Assembly: GCF_014640255.1 (NCBI RefSeq)
Contig: NZ_BMGP01000005.1
Coordinates: 349,841-413,840 of the forward strand
Length of the DNA stretch: 64,000 bases
Reading direction: 5' to 3'
From: Subtercola lobariae
GTDB taxonomy: Bacteria; Actinomycetota; Actinomycetes; Actinomycetales; Microbacteriaceae
Positions 50,316-60,646 of this stretch are shown here, piece by piece. Within the stretch, counting starts at the first letter, position 1; each line of letters starts with the position of its first letter. The translations under genes and the position numbers were made by a program. The notes beneath the pieces are model-generated. The model had not been told where the DNA came from. It saw nothing but the letters and a program-made list of their open reading frames with translations, and ran no database searches.

Positions 50316-51398
50316 TCATCCTGCGATCCGCCATCCGCGCTCGATCAACCACTCGGTCAGGTGCCCGAGACGCTCGGGAAGCACAGCGATCTCGGCGAAC
50401 CCGACCTGCGCGCCCGGAGAGTGCTCCAGCCGCAGATCTTCGAGGTTCACGTCGGCGTTGCCGACCTCGGTGAACAATCTCGCCAGTTCGCCCGGGCGGT
50501 CATCCACCATCACTACCAGCTGCGAGTACCGCCGGTCGAGCCCGTGTTTGCCCGGAATACGCGCCACCCCCGCATTGCCACCCGCCAGCTCTTCGGCCAG
50601 CCGACGACTCGCACCCACCGCTTCAGGCGCCTCAAGTGTCTCGATCAGCCGGTCGAGGTCGACCCGAAACTGGTTCAGGATGCCCGCCACGGGCCCCGCG
50701 TTCGCCCCCAGTATCTGCACCCACAGTTGCGGGTCACTGGCGGCGATACGTGTCACGTCACGAATACCCTGCCCAGCCAGATTCACTGCAGCACCCGGAG
50801 CATCGATCAGCCGCCTGGCCATCAACGACGAGATCACCTGCGGCACGTGCGACACCAGCGCCACACTTCGATCGTGGTCTTCGGGCGTCATCTCCACGAT
50901 CGTTCCGCCGAGGTCGAGAATCAGGTCGTCGATGGCGCTGCCGCGCTGGTACGAAATGCCGTCGTGCGCGGCAATAACCCACGGCCGCCCCAAGAACAGG
51001 TCGGCGCGGCCAGACAACGGGCCTCCGCGCTCCGCTCCGGCGAGTGGATGCGTTCCCACGTACCGAGACACGTCGGCTCCGGATGCCCGCAGCTCATGCA
51101 ACGGCGCCAGCTTCACGCTCGCCACATCAGTCACAATCGCGTGCGGAAACGCCTCGAGCTCGGCAGCGACCACTCGCGCCGTGACGTCGGGCGGAACACA
51201 CACCACGATCAGCTGCGGCTCATCGCCCTCGTGGGCCAGCCGCCCGGCCCCGTAGTCGACCGCGATGCTGAGGTGCGTAGGCGATGCATCGGCGAGAATC
51301 ACGTCGAGCCCGCGCGCCTTGAGGCCCAGGCCGATGCTCGTACCGAGCAGCCCCACGCCGACCACGCGCACGGGCCCGGTCAATCTGCTCTCAACCAT
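50316..51398 (-). CDS. tyrA: prephenate dehydrogenase with ACT domain
   Basis: 360 residues. NAD-binding start [20 protein letters not shown], conserved [12 protein letters not shown] with the catalytic histidine, and [15 protein letters not shown]. An ACT-type regulatory domain occupies the C-terminal 80 residues ([30 protein letters not shown]), likely binding tyrosine. Converts prephenate to 4-hydroxyphenylpyruvate. Overlaps rluB by eight bases. Confidence 0.94.
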   Translation of the reverse strand: MVESRLTGPVRVVGVGLLGTSIGLGLKARGLDVILADASPTHLSIAVDYGAGRLAHEGDEPQLIVVCVPPDVTARVVAAELEAFPHAIVTDVASVKLAPLHELRASGADVSRYVGTHPLAGAERGGPLSGRADLFLGRPWVIAAHDGISYQRGSAIDDLILDLGGTIVEMTPEDHDRSVALVSHVPQVISSLMARRLIDAPGAAVNLAGQGIRDVTRIAASDPQLWVQILGANAGPVAGILNQFRVDLDRLIETLEAPEAVGASRRLAEELAGGNAGVARIPGKHGLDRRYSQLVVMVDDRPGELARLFTEVGNADVNLEDLRLEHSPGAQVGFAEIAVLPERLGHLTEWLIERGWRIAG

Positions 51399-52188
51399 TC
51401 GAGCCCTCTGTCTTCGCGGCGCGCGACAGCGTCAAGATCTCTCCGAGTTCGTCGCGGTTCAGGTCGCGCAACTCCCCCGACCCCAACGAGCCGAGATGAA
51501 GCGGCCCGAACTGCCGCCGCACGAGCTCGGTGACGGGGTGGCCGACTTCTTCGAGCATCCGGCGCACAATGCGGTTGCGGCCGGAGTGCAGGGTCACCTC
51601 GACCAGACTGCTGCCACCCGAACTGTCGAGCAAGCGTGCCTTGTCGGCCACGATAGGGCCGTCGTCGAGCTCGACACCCTTGGTCAGCCGGGCGATGGTC
51701 TGCGGTGAAACCCGCCCTTCGACGCGGGCGATGTAGGTCTTCATCACGCCGAACGACGGGTGCGCGAGCACGTGCGCCAGTTCGCCGTCGTTCGTGAGAA
51801 TGAGCAGCCCCGAGGTTTCGGCGTCGAGCCGGCCCACGTTGAAGAGCCGCTCTTCGAACTGGGCCGTGTATACCGAGAGATCGGGTCGCCCGTGCTGGTC
51901 GGCGAGCGAGCTGACGATGCCCACGGGTTTGTTCAGCATGACGTACCGCTTCGTGGTATCGAGCTGCACGGCGACATTGTCGACCGCCACCTTGTCGTTC
52001 TCGGGGTCTATTCGACGGCCGAGCTCGCGCACGACCTCGCCATTCACACGCACGCGGCCGGCCGTGATCAGGTCTTCAGAGACCCGGCGCGAGGCGACGC
52101 CCGCCGAGGCGAGCACCTTCTGCAGGCGCACGCCCTCGGGCGCGCCGGGCGCACCGCCGGGCGCGCCATTGTCAATGGAATTGGTCAT
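51391..52188 (-). CDS. rluB: 23S rRNA pseudouridine synthase B family protein
   Basis: 265-residue RsuA/RluB-type enzyme. N-terminal S4 RNA-binding domain (VRLQKVLASAGVASRRVSEDLI), catalytic aspartate in NVGRLDAETSGLLILTNDGE, and LHSGRNRIVRRMLEEVGHPV. It isomerises a uridine of rRNA, by homology U2605 of 23S rRNA. ATG 52188 has GGAGGG five bases upstream. It overlaps the scpB 3' end by 17 bases, the conserved scpA-scpB-rluB order. Confidence 0.92.
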   Translation of the reverse strand: MTNSIDNGAPGGAPGAPEGVRLQKVLASAGVASRRVSEDLITAGRVRVNGEVVRELGRRIDPENDKVAVDNVAVQLDTTKRYVMLNKPVGIVSSLADQHGRPDLSVYTAQFEERLFNVGRLDAETSGLLILTNDGELAHVLAHPSFGVMKTYIARVEGRVSPQTIARLTKGVELDDGPIVADKARLLDSSGGSSLVEVTLHSGRNRIVRRMLEEVGHPVTELVRRQFGPLHLGSLGSGELRDLNRDELGEILTLSRAAKTEGSNG

Positions 52189-52765
52189 CAAAACCCTCCG
52201 CACCATCGGCTAGGAGTGGTGAAATTCTGGGAAGTTCATCGAGCGAGTTGAGCCCGAGCTGCGTGAGAAGCACGTCTGTCGTTCCATAATAAATGGCGCC
52301 GGTTTCACTGTCGGTCGAAACCTCGGTGATCAGCCCGCGACCAAGCAGCGTGCGAACCACCGAGTCGACGTTCACGGCGCGAATCGAGGCGATCGCGCTG
52401 CGTGTGATCGGCTGTTTATAGGCGATGACTGAAAGCGTCTCGAGCGCGGCTTGCGAAAGCCGTGATGGATTCTCGGTGAGCACGAATTCGCGAACGATGC
52501 GGTCATACTCACCGCGCACATACAACCGCCAACCACCGGCCACCTCACGCAGTTCGAACCCGCGCCGAATCGTGCCGTTGACGCCGTCGTAGTCGTCGAC
52601 GAGCCGCTCGATGGTCTGCCGAACGGCCGCCACCGGGCGCCCGAGAGTGGTGGCGAGCGCCACCAGCCCCTGAGGCTCATCGGCGACCATGAAGATCGCT
52701 TCGAGTGCTCGTTCGAGGTCGAGGGTGGGTGCATCCGGTGCCAGCTCATTCACCTCAGTTGTCAT
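52172..52765 (-). CDS. scpB: segregation and condensation protein B
   Basis: 197-residue winged-helix protein of the SMC kleisin complex. Motifs: LDLERALEAIFMVADEPQ at the start, RLSQAALETLSVIAYKQPITRSAIASIRAVNVDSVVRTL, and YYGTTDVLLTQLGLNSLDELP. Two winged helices dimerise and bind ScpA to support chromosome condensation and segregation. Overlaps scpA by 11 bases. Confidence 0.95.
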   Translation of the reverse strand: MTTEVNELAPDAPTLDLERALEAIFMVADEPQGLVALATTLGRPVAAVRQTIERLVDDYDGVNGTIRRGFELREVAGGWRLYVRGEYDRIVREFVLTENPSRLSQAALETLSVIAYKQPITRSAIASIRAVNVDSVVRTLLGRGLITEVSTDSETGAIYYGTTDVLLTQLGLNSLDELPRISPLLADGAEGFDDQFH

Positions 52766-53582
52766 AGTCGGCCCCCAAGTTCGAGAGATTTTCGTCAGAC
52801 CAGTTCTCGGCGCTCCACCGAATGGTCAGCTCGCCCAGCGGCTCGAGCTGCTCGAACGAAATCGCGGCGTGCCGATACAGCTCGAGCACGGCCAAAAACC
52901 GCGCCACCACGATTCCCTTCTCCACGATGCCCTCGATCAGCCGCCGAAACGAGACCGGCTCGCCCGACCGCAGCGCCGAAACCACGTGCGCAGCCTGCTC
53001 CCGAATGCTCACCAGCGGGGCATGCAGGTGCTCGAGCCCCACGACGGGCACCTCGCGCGGCGTCAACGCCATCATCGCGAGCGCCGCAAAATCGTCGGGG
53101 CTGAGAGTCCACACCAGCTCAGGCGTCTGCTGCCGAAACTTCTCTTCGAGACGAACACTCCGCGCGTGCCGACCGCCCTCTTCGTCGAAATTCGTCGCAA
53201 ACCACGCCGAGACCTGCTTGAACGCCCGATACTGCAGCAGCCTCGCAAACAGCAGGTCGCGCGCCTCCAAGAGGGCCACATCTTCGGCATCGACGAGCTC
53301 GCCCTGCGGCAGCAGCCCCACGATCTTCAGGTCGAGCAGGGTCGCCGCCACCACCAGAAATTCGGATGCCCGTTCCAGCTCTTCCGCCGAATCGAGCGCT
53401 CTGAGGTAGCCCAAGAACTCATCGGTCACCGCGCTCAACGCGATCTCGGTGATGTCGACCTCGTGCTTCGAAATCAGCGACAGCAGCAGATCGAACGGCC
53501 CCTCGAAGTTCGAGAGGCTGAGCGAGAAGCCGGGTGTGCTGGGGGCTACCTCGCCGTCGGCGAAGGCACGGGCATCCGTCAC
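52755..53582 (-). CDS. scpA: segregation and condensation protein A
   Basis: Kleisin subunit of the SMC condensin, about 275 residues. The defining FEGPFDLLLSLISKHEVDITEIALSAVTDEFL lies near the N terminus, the C-terminal winged helix at the end (ELTIRWSAENWSDENL). GTG 53582 is the best start: the fold begins about 25 residues later and the frame upstream only reads into parA. No clear ribosome site is present, so it may depend on coupling. Gap to parA is 34 bases. Confidence 0.9.
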   Translation of the reverse strand: MTDARAFADGEVAPSTPGFSLSLSNFEGPFDLLLSLISKHEVDITEIALSAVTDEFLGYLRALDSAEELERASEFLVVAATLLDLKIVGLLPQGELVDAEDVALLEARDLLFARLLQYRAFKQVSAWFATNFDEEGGRHARSVRLEEKFRQQTPELVWTLSPDDFAALAMMALTPREVPVVGLEHLHAPLVSIREQAAHVVSALRSGEPVSFRRLIEGIVEKGIVVARFLAVLELYRHAAISFEQLEPLGELTIRWSAENWSDENLSNLGADYDN

Positions 53583-53616
53583 CCGTGCGCCGCGACCGGC
53601 ACCCCTCGAGGTCTGG

Positions 53617-54507
53617 CTAGGCGACCGCGCCACGAAACACCAGTTCGCGCGCGAGCTGCCGGTACGCCTGGGCGGCCGGATGTTCGGGGGCGAATTGTGT
53701 GATCGGAGTACCCGAAACACTCGCATCAGGAAACTTGATCGTGCGCCCGATCACCGTCTCGAGCACCTCGGGCCCGAACTGCTCGACGACCCGCTGCATC
53801 ACCTCGCGCGAGTGCAGCGTGCGGGAGTCGTACATGGTGGCCAGAATGCCGTCGAGTTTGATGGCCGGGTTCAGCCGATCGCGCACCTTGTCGATGGTTT
53901 CGACGAGCAAAGCGACGCCTCGCAGCGCGAAGAACTCGCATTCGAGCGGAATGAGCACTCCATGGCTGGCAGTCAGCGCGTTCACGGTCAACAGCCCGAG
54001 CGAGGGCTGACAATCGATGAGAATCACGTCGTACTCGTCGCTCACCTTGCGCAGCACGCGCGCCAGAATCGTCTCGCGAGCAACCTCGTTGATGAGGTGC
54101 ACTTCGGCGGCCGACAGGTCGATGTTGGCCGGAATCACATCGAAGTTCGGCACGCTCGTCTTCTGAATGACCGCGCGAGGGTCTTTCTCGGTGCCGAGCA
54201 GCAGATCGTAAATGGTGAGGCTGTCGTGCGTGCTCACGCCGAGCCCCGCAGAAAGCGCACCCTGAGGGTCGAAGTCGACGGCGAGCACTCGCCGGCCATC
54301 CTCAGCCAGGGTTGCGCCGAGGTTCACGGTGGTGGTGGTCTTGCCGACCCCACCTTTCTGGTTACAGAGGGAGATGATGCGTGCGGGCCCGTGGCTCTTC
54401 AGAACCGGCGGCGCCGGAAACACTCGAAACGGCCGGCCCGTCGGCCCGAGAACGGGCGCCTCGAGCCCCGGCAGTTCAGAGGCACCGACGTTCTTCTTAG
54501 CCATCAC
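53617..54507 (-). CDS. parA: ParA family chromosome partitioning ATPase
   Basis: 296-residue deviant Walker-A ATPase: CNQKGGVGKTTTTVNLG, VDFDPQGALSAGLG, and DYDVILIDCQPSLGLLTVNALTA. It is the second ParA-type protein typical of the xerD-parA-scpAB cluster, rather than the origin-linked parAB pair, and no parB lies nearby. The start is GTG 54507 (AGGAG eight bases upstream) or the adjacent ATG 54504. It probably links segregation to the SMC complex genes that follow. Confidence 0.93.
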   Translation of the reverse strand: MMAKKNVGASELPGLEAPVLGPTGRPFRVFPAPPVLKSHGPARIISLCNQKGGVGKTTTTVNLGATLAEDGRRVLAVDFDPQGALSAGLGVSTHDSLTIYDLLLGTEKDPRAVIQKTSVPNFDVIPANIDLSAAEVHLINEVARETILARVLRKVSDEYDVILIDCQPSLGLLTVNALTASHGVLIPLECEFFALRGVALLVETIDKVRDRLNPAIKLDGILATMYDSRTLHSREVMQRVVEQFGPEVLETVIGRTIKFPDASVSGTPITQFAPEHPAAQAYRQLARELVFRGAVA

Positions 54508-54600
54508 AGGCGCTGCTCCTCACGTACCCCGACCTCTCCCAGGGCGGTGCCCCAATCCTACCGTCGCATCTGCCTGGGCCCGGGAAGCGCGCCGCTGACG

Positions 54601-55581
54601 TCAGCGGGCGCGCGGGTGCGCCGTCTGGTACATATCGCGCAGGGTGTCGGCCGTCACCTGGGTGTAGATCTGGGTCGTGGTGACCGACGCGTGGCCGAGC
54701 AGGTCTTGAACAACGCGAACGTCAGCCCCGCCCGCGATGAGGTGCGTCGCGAACGAGTGCCGAAAGGTGTGCGGCGAGATGTGCGCCTCGAGTCCCGCCC
54801 GACGCCCAGCCGCCTGGATGATCAGCCACGCGCCTTGCCTGCTCAACCGGTCACCACGAAGCCCCAGAAAAAGCGCGGGCGTCGACCTGCCCCGCGCCGA
54901 GTAGAGCGGACGCACCCGCACCAGATACGCGTCGAGCGCCGCCCGCGCGAAACTGCCCACCGGCACCAGCCGCTGTTTGCTGCCTTTGCCGAGAACCCGC
55001 ACGAAGTCGGAGCCGTGAGGCACATCATCCACATTCAACGACACCGCTTCAGAGATTCGGCAGCCTGTTGCGTAGAGCAGCTCGAGCAGGGCCCGGTCGC
55101 GCAGCGCGTTCGGCTCGTCTCCGCCCGTCGCCTCGAGAAGAAGCGTCATCTGCTCGATCGAAATCGCCTTCGGCAGACGGCTCGGCAGTTTCGGCGGCTT
55201 CACCTCACGCGCCGCGTTGTTTACGGTCTGGCCCTCTTCGGCCAGAAACCGGTGCAGCCCCCGCACCGATGACACGATGCGTGCCACCGATGACGAAGCG
55301 AGCGGCACAACGAGGCCCGTCTGCGGGTCAGGTATTTCGGCCTTAAGCTGCCGGGTGAATTCGCTGATCTGCGCCTCGCCCACGTCGTCGAACGACAAGA
55401 CGCCGTGCGCGGTCAGCCACGTTTCGTACCGCCCTAGATCACGTCGATATGCCGCCAGCGTGTTGCCGGCCAGCCCGCGTTCGATGGTCAGGTGGCGCAG
55501 GTAGCCGTCGATGGGCGAGTGGATGCCCGGCAACCCCTCACCCGCCACGCTCACTTGTGCAGCCGCAACCATTCCGGCCAC
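54601..55581 (-). CDS. xerD: site-specific tyrosine recombinase XerD
   Basis: 326-residue tyrosine recombinase resolving chromosome dimers at dif with XerC. N-terminal SAM-like domain (YLRHLTIERGLAGNTLAAYRRDL); catalytic residues in ATGCRISEAVSL (Arg), LGKGSKQR (Lys), HTFRHSFATHL (His, Arg), LGHASVTTTQIY (His, nucleophilic Tyr). Its start lies inside the NUDIX gene 3' end (31-base overlap). Context is housekeeping, so it is not a phage integrase. Confidence 0.95.
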   Translation of the reverse strand: MAGMVAAAQVSVAGEGLPGIHSPIDGYLRHLTIERGLAGNTLAAYRRDLGRYETWLTAHGVLSFDDVGEAQISEFTRQLKAEIPDPQTGLVVPLASSSVARIVSSVRGLHRFLAEEGQTVNNAAREVKPPKLPSRLPKAISIEQMTLLLEATGGDEPNALRDRALLELLYATGCRISEAVSLNVDDVPHGSDFVRVLGKGSKQRLVPVGSFARAALDAYLVRVRPLYSARGRSTPALFLGLRGDRLSRQGAWLIIQAAGRRAGLEAHISPHTFRHSFATHLIAGGADVRVVQDLLGHASVTTTQIYTQVTADTLRDMYQTAHPRAR

Positions 55582-56177
55582 GGCTCGTCGGCCGGTTTGA
55601 GCGAGGCCCAGCCGTCAACTCGCGACCGATACGCGGCGAGCGACGAAATGACGAGTGACGGATTCTGAAGCGTTCCGTCGAGTACGGCAGCCACCACCTC
55701 GTCGAGCGGCACCCAGCGCACTTGCATGTCGGCCTCTTCGTCTTCACGATCGAAAGGCGTGTCGGTGGCGTGCAGCCCCCGCGCTACGTAGATGCGAATG
55801 AGCTCGTTGTTGCCACCGGGCGTGGTGGCGTAGTCGAGCAGCACGTTCCAGGTGTCGGCGCGCAGGTCGACCTCTTCGGCCAGCTCGCGTTGGGCGGCCA
55901 CCAGAAAGTCTTCACCCGAAATGTCGAGTAGCCCTGCCGGAATCTCCCACTCGCGCGAGCGAACGGGGTGCCGGTACTGCTGAATGAGCAGCACGCGATC
56001 GTCGTCGTCGATGGCCAGCACCGCAACGGCACCGGGGTGGTCGACGAACTCGCGCAGCGTGTCTTTACCGTTGTAGTCGAAGGTCTCGCTGCGTACATCC
56101 CAGATCTTGCCGGCGAACACCACGTCGCTGCGGCTGACACTCAGGTCGACGGGCTCGTCGCGCGGTGCGTCACTCAC
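55551..56177 (-). CDS. NUDIX hydrolase, ADP-ribose pyrophosphatase type
   Basis: 208-residue NUDIX enzyme. NUDIX box GLLDISGEDFLVAAQREL followed by AEEVDL fits GX5EX7REUXEEXGU with a conservative first part; LLIQQYRHPVRSREWEIPAGL is the substrate-binding segment typical of ADP-ribose diphosphatases. It would hydrolyse ADP-ribose to AMP and ribose-5-phosphate. It follows pyrG by one base, the conserved actinobacterial pair. Confidence 0.92.
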   Translation of the reverse strand: MSDAPRDEPVDLSVSRSDVVFAGKIWDVRSETFDYNGKDTLREFVDHPGAVAVLAIDDDDRVLLIQQYRHPVRSREWEIPAGLLDISGEDFLVAAQRELAEEVDLRADTWNVLLDYATTPGGNNELIRIYVARGLHATDTPFDREDEEADMQVRWVPLDEVVAAVLDGTLQNPSLVISSLAAYRSRVDGWASLKPADEPWPEWLRLHK

Positions 56178-56178
56178 C

Positions 56179-57924
56179 TCACACCTCCGCGGGGAAGAGC
56201 TTGCTGGCTTCTTGACGCTCGAGTGCGGCCACGATCAGCCCGTCGAAAAGTGGATGCGCCCGATTCGGCCGCGACCTCAGCTCGGGGTGCGCCTGCGTGC
56301 CCACATAGTACGGGTGAACATCCCGAGGCAGCTCGACGAACTCGACTAAGTGGTCATCGGGCGAGGTGCCCGAGAACCACAGGCCGGCGTCGGCGATCTG
56401 GCCGCGGAAGTTGTTGTTCACTTCGTAGCGGTGGCGGTGGCGTTCTTCGACCGTCGGAGCGTCGTAGAGCTGCTCGACGAGCGAACCCGACGCAAGTTTC
56501 GCTTCGTACAGGCCGAGGCGCATCGTGCCGCCCAGGTCGCCCCCGGCGATGATGTCGACCTGCTCGGCCATGGTCGCGATGACCGGAAAGGGGGTATCGG
56601 GGTTGAATTCGCTCGACGACGCGTCGTCGAGGCCGACGACGTTGCGGGCGTACTCGATGACCATGCACTGCAGCCCGAGGCACAGGCCGAGGCTCGGAAT
56701 GCCGTTCTCGCGGGCGAACCGCAGCGCGCCGAGCTTGCCCTCGATGCCGCGAACCCCGAACCCGCCGGGAACGCAGATGCCGTCGATGTCGCTCAGCTCT
56801 TTGGCCGCCTGTTCGGGCGTTTCGCAATTGTCGGAGGCGATCCACTTCAGGTTGACCTTCGTGCGGTGGGCGAACCCGCCCGCTCGAAGCGCCTCGGTCA
56901 CTGAGAGGTAGGCGTCGGGCAGGTCGATGTACTTGCCCACCAACCCGATGGTCACCTCGTGCTTCGGCTCGTGCACCGCGGCCAGAAGCTGCGACCAGCC
57001 CGACCAGTCGACTTCGCCGGTCGTCAAACCGAAGTGGTCGATGATGTACGAATCGAGGCCCTGGTTGTGCAGCATCGTCGGAATGTCGTAGATCGAAGGC
57101 ACATCAATCGCGTTCACCACGGCGTCTTCGTCGACGTCGCACATCAGTGCGATCTTGCGTTTGTTCGAATCGGAGACCGGGCGGTCACTTCGCAACACCA
57201 GGGCATCGGGCTGAATACCGATCGACCGCAGCGCCGCCACCGAGTGCTGCGTGGGCTTGGTCTTCTGCTCACCCGAAGCGTTCATGAACGGTACGAGCGA
57301 CACGTGCACGAAGAACACGTTGCGACGGCCGAGTTCGTGACGAACCTGGCGGGCCGATTCGAGAAACGGCTGCGATTCGATGTCGCCGACGGTGCCGCCG
57401 ATCTCGGTGATGATCACGTCGGGCGCGTCATCGCCCTGAGCCTGCAACCGCATGCGCCGCTTGATCTCGTCGGTGATGTGCGGAATGACCTGAACGGTAT
57501 CGCCGAGGTACTCGCCGCGACGCTCTTTCGCGATGACGGTGGAGTAGATCTGCCCGGTCGTGACGTTCGCGGCCTGGTTGAGGTTGATGTCGAGAAAACG
57601 CTCGTAGTGGCCGATGTCGAGGTCGGTCTCAGCACCGTCGTCGGTGACGAACACTTCACCGTGCTGAAACGGATTCATCGTGCCCGGGTCGACATTCAGA
57701 TACGGGTCGAGCTTCTGCATGACCACGTGCAACCCGCGTGCAGTGAGGAGATTGCCGAGACTCGCGGCGGTCAGCCCCTTGCCGAGGCTAGAAACGACAC
57801 CACCCGTGACGAAAATGTGCTTCGTCAGTTTTGTACTCTGATTTGTACTCTGACCTGTGTACGAGCTGACGCTCGCACCTGCAACAGGTGTTCCGGGCTG
57901 GGGGTCGTTTTGATGATCATCCAC
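56179..57924 (-). CDS. pyrG: CTP synthase
   Basis: 581-residue glutamine-dependent CTP synthase. Synthetase domain start [24 protein letters not shown] at about residue 34, [21 protein letters not shown]; glutaminase domain with [11 protein letters not shown] and nucleophile Cys in [13 protein letters not shown] 30-residue Ser/Thr/Gln-rich leader precedes the fold, which is usual in this group. Makes CTP from UTP. Located between recN and the NUDIX gene. Confidence 0.97.
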   Translation of the reverse strand: MDDHQNDPQPGTPVAGASVSSYTGQSTNQSTKLTKHIFVTGGVVSSLGKGLTAASLGNLLTARGLHVVMQKLDPYLNVDPGTMNPFQHGEVFVTDDGAETDLDIGHYERFLDINLNQAANVTTGQIYSTVIAKERRGEYLGDTVQVIPHITDEIKRRMRLQAQGDDAPDVIITEIGGTVGDIESQPFLESARQVRHELGRRNVFFVHVSLVPFMNASGEQKTKPTQHSVAALRSIGIQPDALVLRSDRPVSDSNKRKIALMCDVDEDAVVNAIDVPSIYDIPTMLHNQGLDSYIIDHFGLTTGEVDWSGWSQLLAAVHEPKHEVTIGLVGKYIDLPDAYLSVTEALRAGGFAHRTKVNLKWIASDNCETPEQAAKELSDIDGICVPGGFGVRGIEGKLGALRFARENGIPSLGLCLGLQCMVIEYARNVVGLDDASSSEFNPDTPFPVIATMAEQVDIIAGGDLGGTMRLGLYEAKLASGSLVEQLYDAPTVEERHRHRYEVNNNFRGQIADAGLWFSGTSPDDHLVEFVELPRDVHPYYVGTQAHPELRSRPNRAHPLFDGLIVAALERQEASKLFPAEV

Positions 57925-57957
57925 GGAGTTCCACTCTAACAGTAGACAAGCGGCCGA

Positions 57958-59733
57958 CTACCTTTTCGACCCGCTGGCGGCGAGCTCGATCAGTTCTCGA
58001 GCGTGGGCCAACCCGCTCTCAGAGTCGGGCAAGCCCGACAGCAGTCGTGCCATCTCGGCGACCCGCGCCTCGCCGCGAAGCTGCTGCACACTGCTCTCAG
58101 TCACCGCGCCGTCGGAGTCTTTGACCACCGAGAGGTGATTGGTGGCGAACGCCGCCACCTGCGCCAGATGGGTCACGACGATGACCTGCGACCCCTCGGC
58201 CAGCCGCGCGAGCCGGCGGCCGATTTCGATGGCCGAGGCGCCGCCAACACCGGCATCCACCTCATCGAAGACGAACGTAGGAACCGGGTCGGTTGCGGCC
58301 AGCACCACTTCGATGGCGAGCATGATGCGCGAGAGTTCGCCGCCCGAAGCACCCTTGCCGAGTGGCCGGGGCTCTGCGCCTTCGTGAGCGGCCAGCAGAA
58401 ACTGCACCGTGTCGCGGCCGCTCGCCGTGAGCTCGGTGCCTTCGATCGACTCGACCACGAGCTGCGAGCCGCCCATGGCGAGCGCGGTCAGTTCGGCCGA
58501 CACGAGGGCGCTCAGCTGCACTGCCGCTGCTGAGCGAGCGGTCGTCAGATCGGTGGCCAGGGCATCCACTATGGCCGCGCGCTCGGCTACCGCGTCGGTC
58601 AGTTCTTCGATGCGATCGGAGTCGTTGTCGAGTTCGAGCAGCCGGGGGCCGGCCGCGGCGAAGTACTCGATCACATCGTCGAGGCTCGGCCCGTACTTTC
58701 GCGCGAGCACCGAGAGCTCGGCACGGCGCTCTTGCACGTCGTCGAGCTCGGCTCCGCCATCGGTGTAGAGCTCGGCCAGGTAGCTCGACAGCTGGGTCGA
58801 GATCTCGGCGATCAGAAACGACGCACTCGCCAGCTGCTCCACAATCGGCTCGAGTGCCGCATCATGGCCGCTCACCCGCTCGAGCTGGCGCAGCGCACCG
58901 TCGAGCAGCGTCACCGTATCGGCATGCCCATCGAGGTCGTCAGACGAAATCGCCTCGCGGGCTGCGGCGGCGGCAACCCGCAGGTCTTCGAGGTTGGTGA
59001 GCCGGCTGGCGCGCTCCGCGAGCGTGACGTCTTCGGCCGGCTGCGGCGACAGCGCGTCGATCTCGTCAACCGCGACCCGCAGCGCGTCAGCCTCACGAAT
59101 GCGCTCATCACGCTGCGATACCAGTGTGTCGAGTTCGTCTTGTAGCTCATGCCAGGCTCGAAATGCCTCGCTGTAACTCTCGAAGATCGAAGCGAACCCG
59201 GGCCCCGCGAACCGGTCGAGTGCCAGCCGTTGCTGAGTGGATGATCGTAGCCTCAGCTGATCCGACTGACCATGAACCACCACCAGCCGTTCACCGAGCT
59301 CGCCCAGCACACCCACGGGAGCGCTCCGGCCGCCCACGATGGCGCGACTGCGGCCTTCCCCCGACACCGAGCGCGACAAAATCAGCTCGCCCAGGCCCCG
59401 CTGCCCCGCACCCTCGCCCAGAAGCTCATCGATCTCTCCCCCGGCGTCGCGAACCCGTTCGGCAACAGCAGAGTTCACCGGCAAACGCCAGCGCCCCTCC
59501 ACCCAGCTCTGCGCGGAGCCGACTCGTACCTGCCCGGCGACCGCACGCTCGCCCATCAGCAGACCGAGTGCTTGCACCACCATCGTCTTGCCCGCCCCGG
59601 TCTCCCCGGTCACCGCAGTGAACCCGGGCCCGAGCGGCAGCACCGCGTCAGCGATCACCCCCAGATCGCGAATGGTGATCTCGTCAATGACCCCGCGCGC
59701 CACGGCGGCGCCCGACCTAACCAATGGCGTCAT
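57958..59733 (-). CDS. recN: DNA repair protein RecN
   Basis: SMC-like ATPase of double-strand break repair, about 591 residues. Walker A TGETGAGKTMVVQALGLL near residue 40, coiled-coil middle, signature LGKGASGGELSRIMLAIE, and Walker B FVFDEVDAGVGG. ATG 59733 overlaps the nadK end by 17 bases; the GTG at 59703 just before the RecN-conserved IDEITIRDLGVIAD is an alternative start. RecN promotes end coordination for recombination. Confidence 0.95.
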   Translation of the reverse strand: MTPLVRSGAAVARGVIDEITIRDLGVIADAVLPLGPGFTAVTGETGAGKTMVVQALGLLMGERAVAGQVRVGSAQSWVEGRWRLPVNSAVAERVRDAGGEIDELLGEGAGQRGLGELILSRSVSGEGRSRAIVGGRSAPVGVLGELGERLVVVHGQSDQLRLRSSTQQRLALDRFAGPGFASIFESYSEAFRAWHELQDELDTLVSQRDERIREADALRVAVDEIDALSPQPAEDVTLAERASRLTNLEDLRVAAAAAREAISSDDLDGHADTVTLLDGALRQLERVSGHDAALEPIVEQLASASFLIAEISTQLSSYLAELYTDGGAELDDVQERRAELSVLARKYGPSLDDVIEYFAAAGPRLLELDNDSDRIEELTDAVAERAAIVDALATDLTTARSAAAVQLSALVSAELTALAMGGSQLVVESIEGTELTASGRDTVQFLLAAHEGAEPRPLGKGASGGELSRIMLAIEVVLAATDPVPTFVFDEVDAGVGGASAIEIGRRLARLAEGSQVIVVTHLAQVAAFATNHLSVVKDSDGAVTESSVQQLRGEARVAEMARLLSGLPDSESGLAHARELIELAASGSKR

Positions 59734-60646
59734 CGCCCGTCTTCACCGGCCCGCGCCACCCGTCGACCGGCAGCGAGAACTTGCGCACCAGCCGATCGGA
59801 GAACGGCCCGTGCGTCAGCCTGGCCAAACGCACCGGCACATCAGACTTCCGCGCCTCGGCACGCGCCCCGTGCGGCAAATCGAACCCGCGCCGCCCATCG
59901 CACCACAGCACACCAACGCCCGGCGTACGCTCGAGCAACTCCACGGCAAGCACCGACTCCGGCCCGATCACCAGCGCCCGCGAAAACAGCGCATGCGGGC
60001 TCAGCGGAACGAACAACAACGCATCAAGGCTCGGCCACACAATAGGGCCGCCCGCCGAGAACGAATACGCGGTCGATCCGGTCGGCGTCGCCATCACCAC
60101 ACCGTCGCACCCGAAGCTCGACAGCGGCCGCCCGTCGACCTCGATCACCACCTCGATCATGCGCTCACGACTGGCCTTCTCCACGGTCGCTTCGTTCAGC
60201 GCCCACCCCTCATAAACGACCTCGTTGCCCACCGTCACGACGATGTCGAGCGTCATGCGCTCCTCGACCGTGTAGTCGCCGTCGAGCACGCGCTCCACCG
60301 ACGCACGCAGATCTTCGCGCTCGCTCTCAGCCAGAAAACCCACGTGACCGAGGTTTACCCCGAGCAGGGGAACCGAGCATCCGCGCACCACCTCGGCTGC
60401 GCGAAGAATGGTGCCATCGCCGCCGAGCACGACAACCAGCTCGAGGTCGGCGATCTCCACACCGTCACCGAGCACACCGATGATTGAGGGATCAGTCAAA
60501 CGCTCGGCGATGTCAGCCAGGTCGCCCGAGTCGAGCACCGGCGTCACCCCGGCCGCCGCCAGCTGATCGCACACCTGCATCGCCGCGTCAACCGAGTCTC
60601 GACGCCCCGTGTGCAGCACAACAAGCATGAAACGGGGTGTGGTCAC
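59717..60646 (-). CDS. nadK: NAD kinase
   Basis: ATP/polyphosphate-dependent NAD kinase, 309 residues. GGDGTIL at about residue 76, NLGHVGFLAE, and VMATPTGSTAYSFSAGGPIVWPS are diagnostic. Start GTG 60646 overlaps the tlyA stop as GTGA with AGGAG ten bases upstream, and the longer frame adds nothing conserved. Produces NADP. Conserved tlyA-nadK-recN order. Confidence 0.96.
   Translation of the reverse strand: MTTPRFMLVVLHTGRRDSVDAAMQVCDQLAAAGVTPVLDSGDLADIAERLTDPSIIGVLGDGVEIADLELVVVLGGDGTILRAAEVVRGCSVPLLGVNLGHVGFLAESEREDLRASVERVLDGDYTVEERMTLDIVVTVGNEVVYEGWALNEATVEKASRERMIEVVIEVDGRPLSSFGCDGVVMATPTGSTAYSFSAGGPIVWPSLDALLFVPLSPHALFSRALVIGPESVLAVELLERTPGVGVLWCDGRRGFDLPHGARAEARKSDVPVRLARLTHGPFSDRLVRKFSLPVDGWRGPVKTGDDAIG

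Noticed and set aside
53449..55272. 607-codon open frame on the plus strand across scpA, parA and xerD.
   Set aside because: Antisense shadow of three well-supported genes; composition is typical of the reverse complement of GC-rich codons.
54601..55581. Tyrosine recombinase as sign of an integrated element.
   Set aside because: It is XerD in its conserved housekeeping position; no att repeats or phage genes are nearby.
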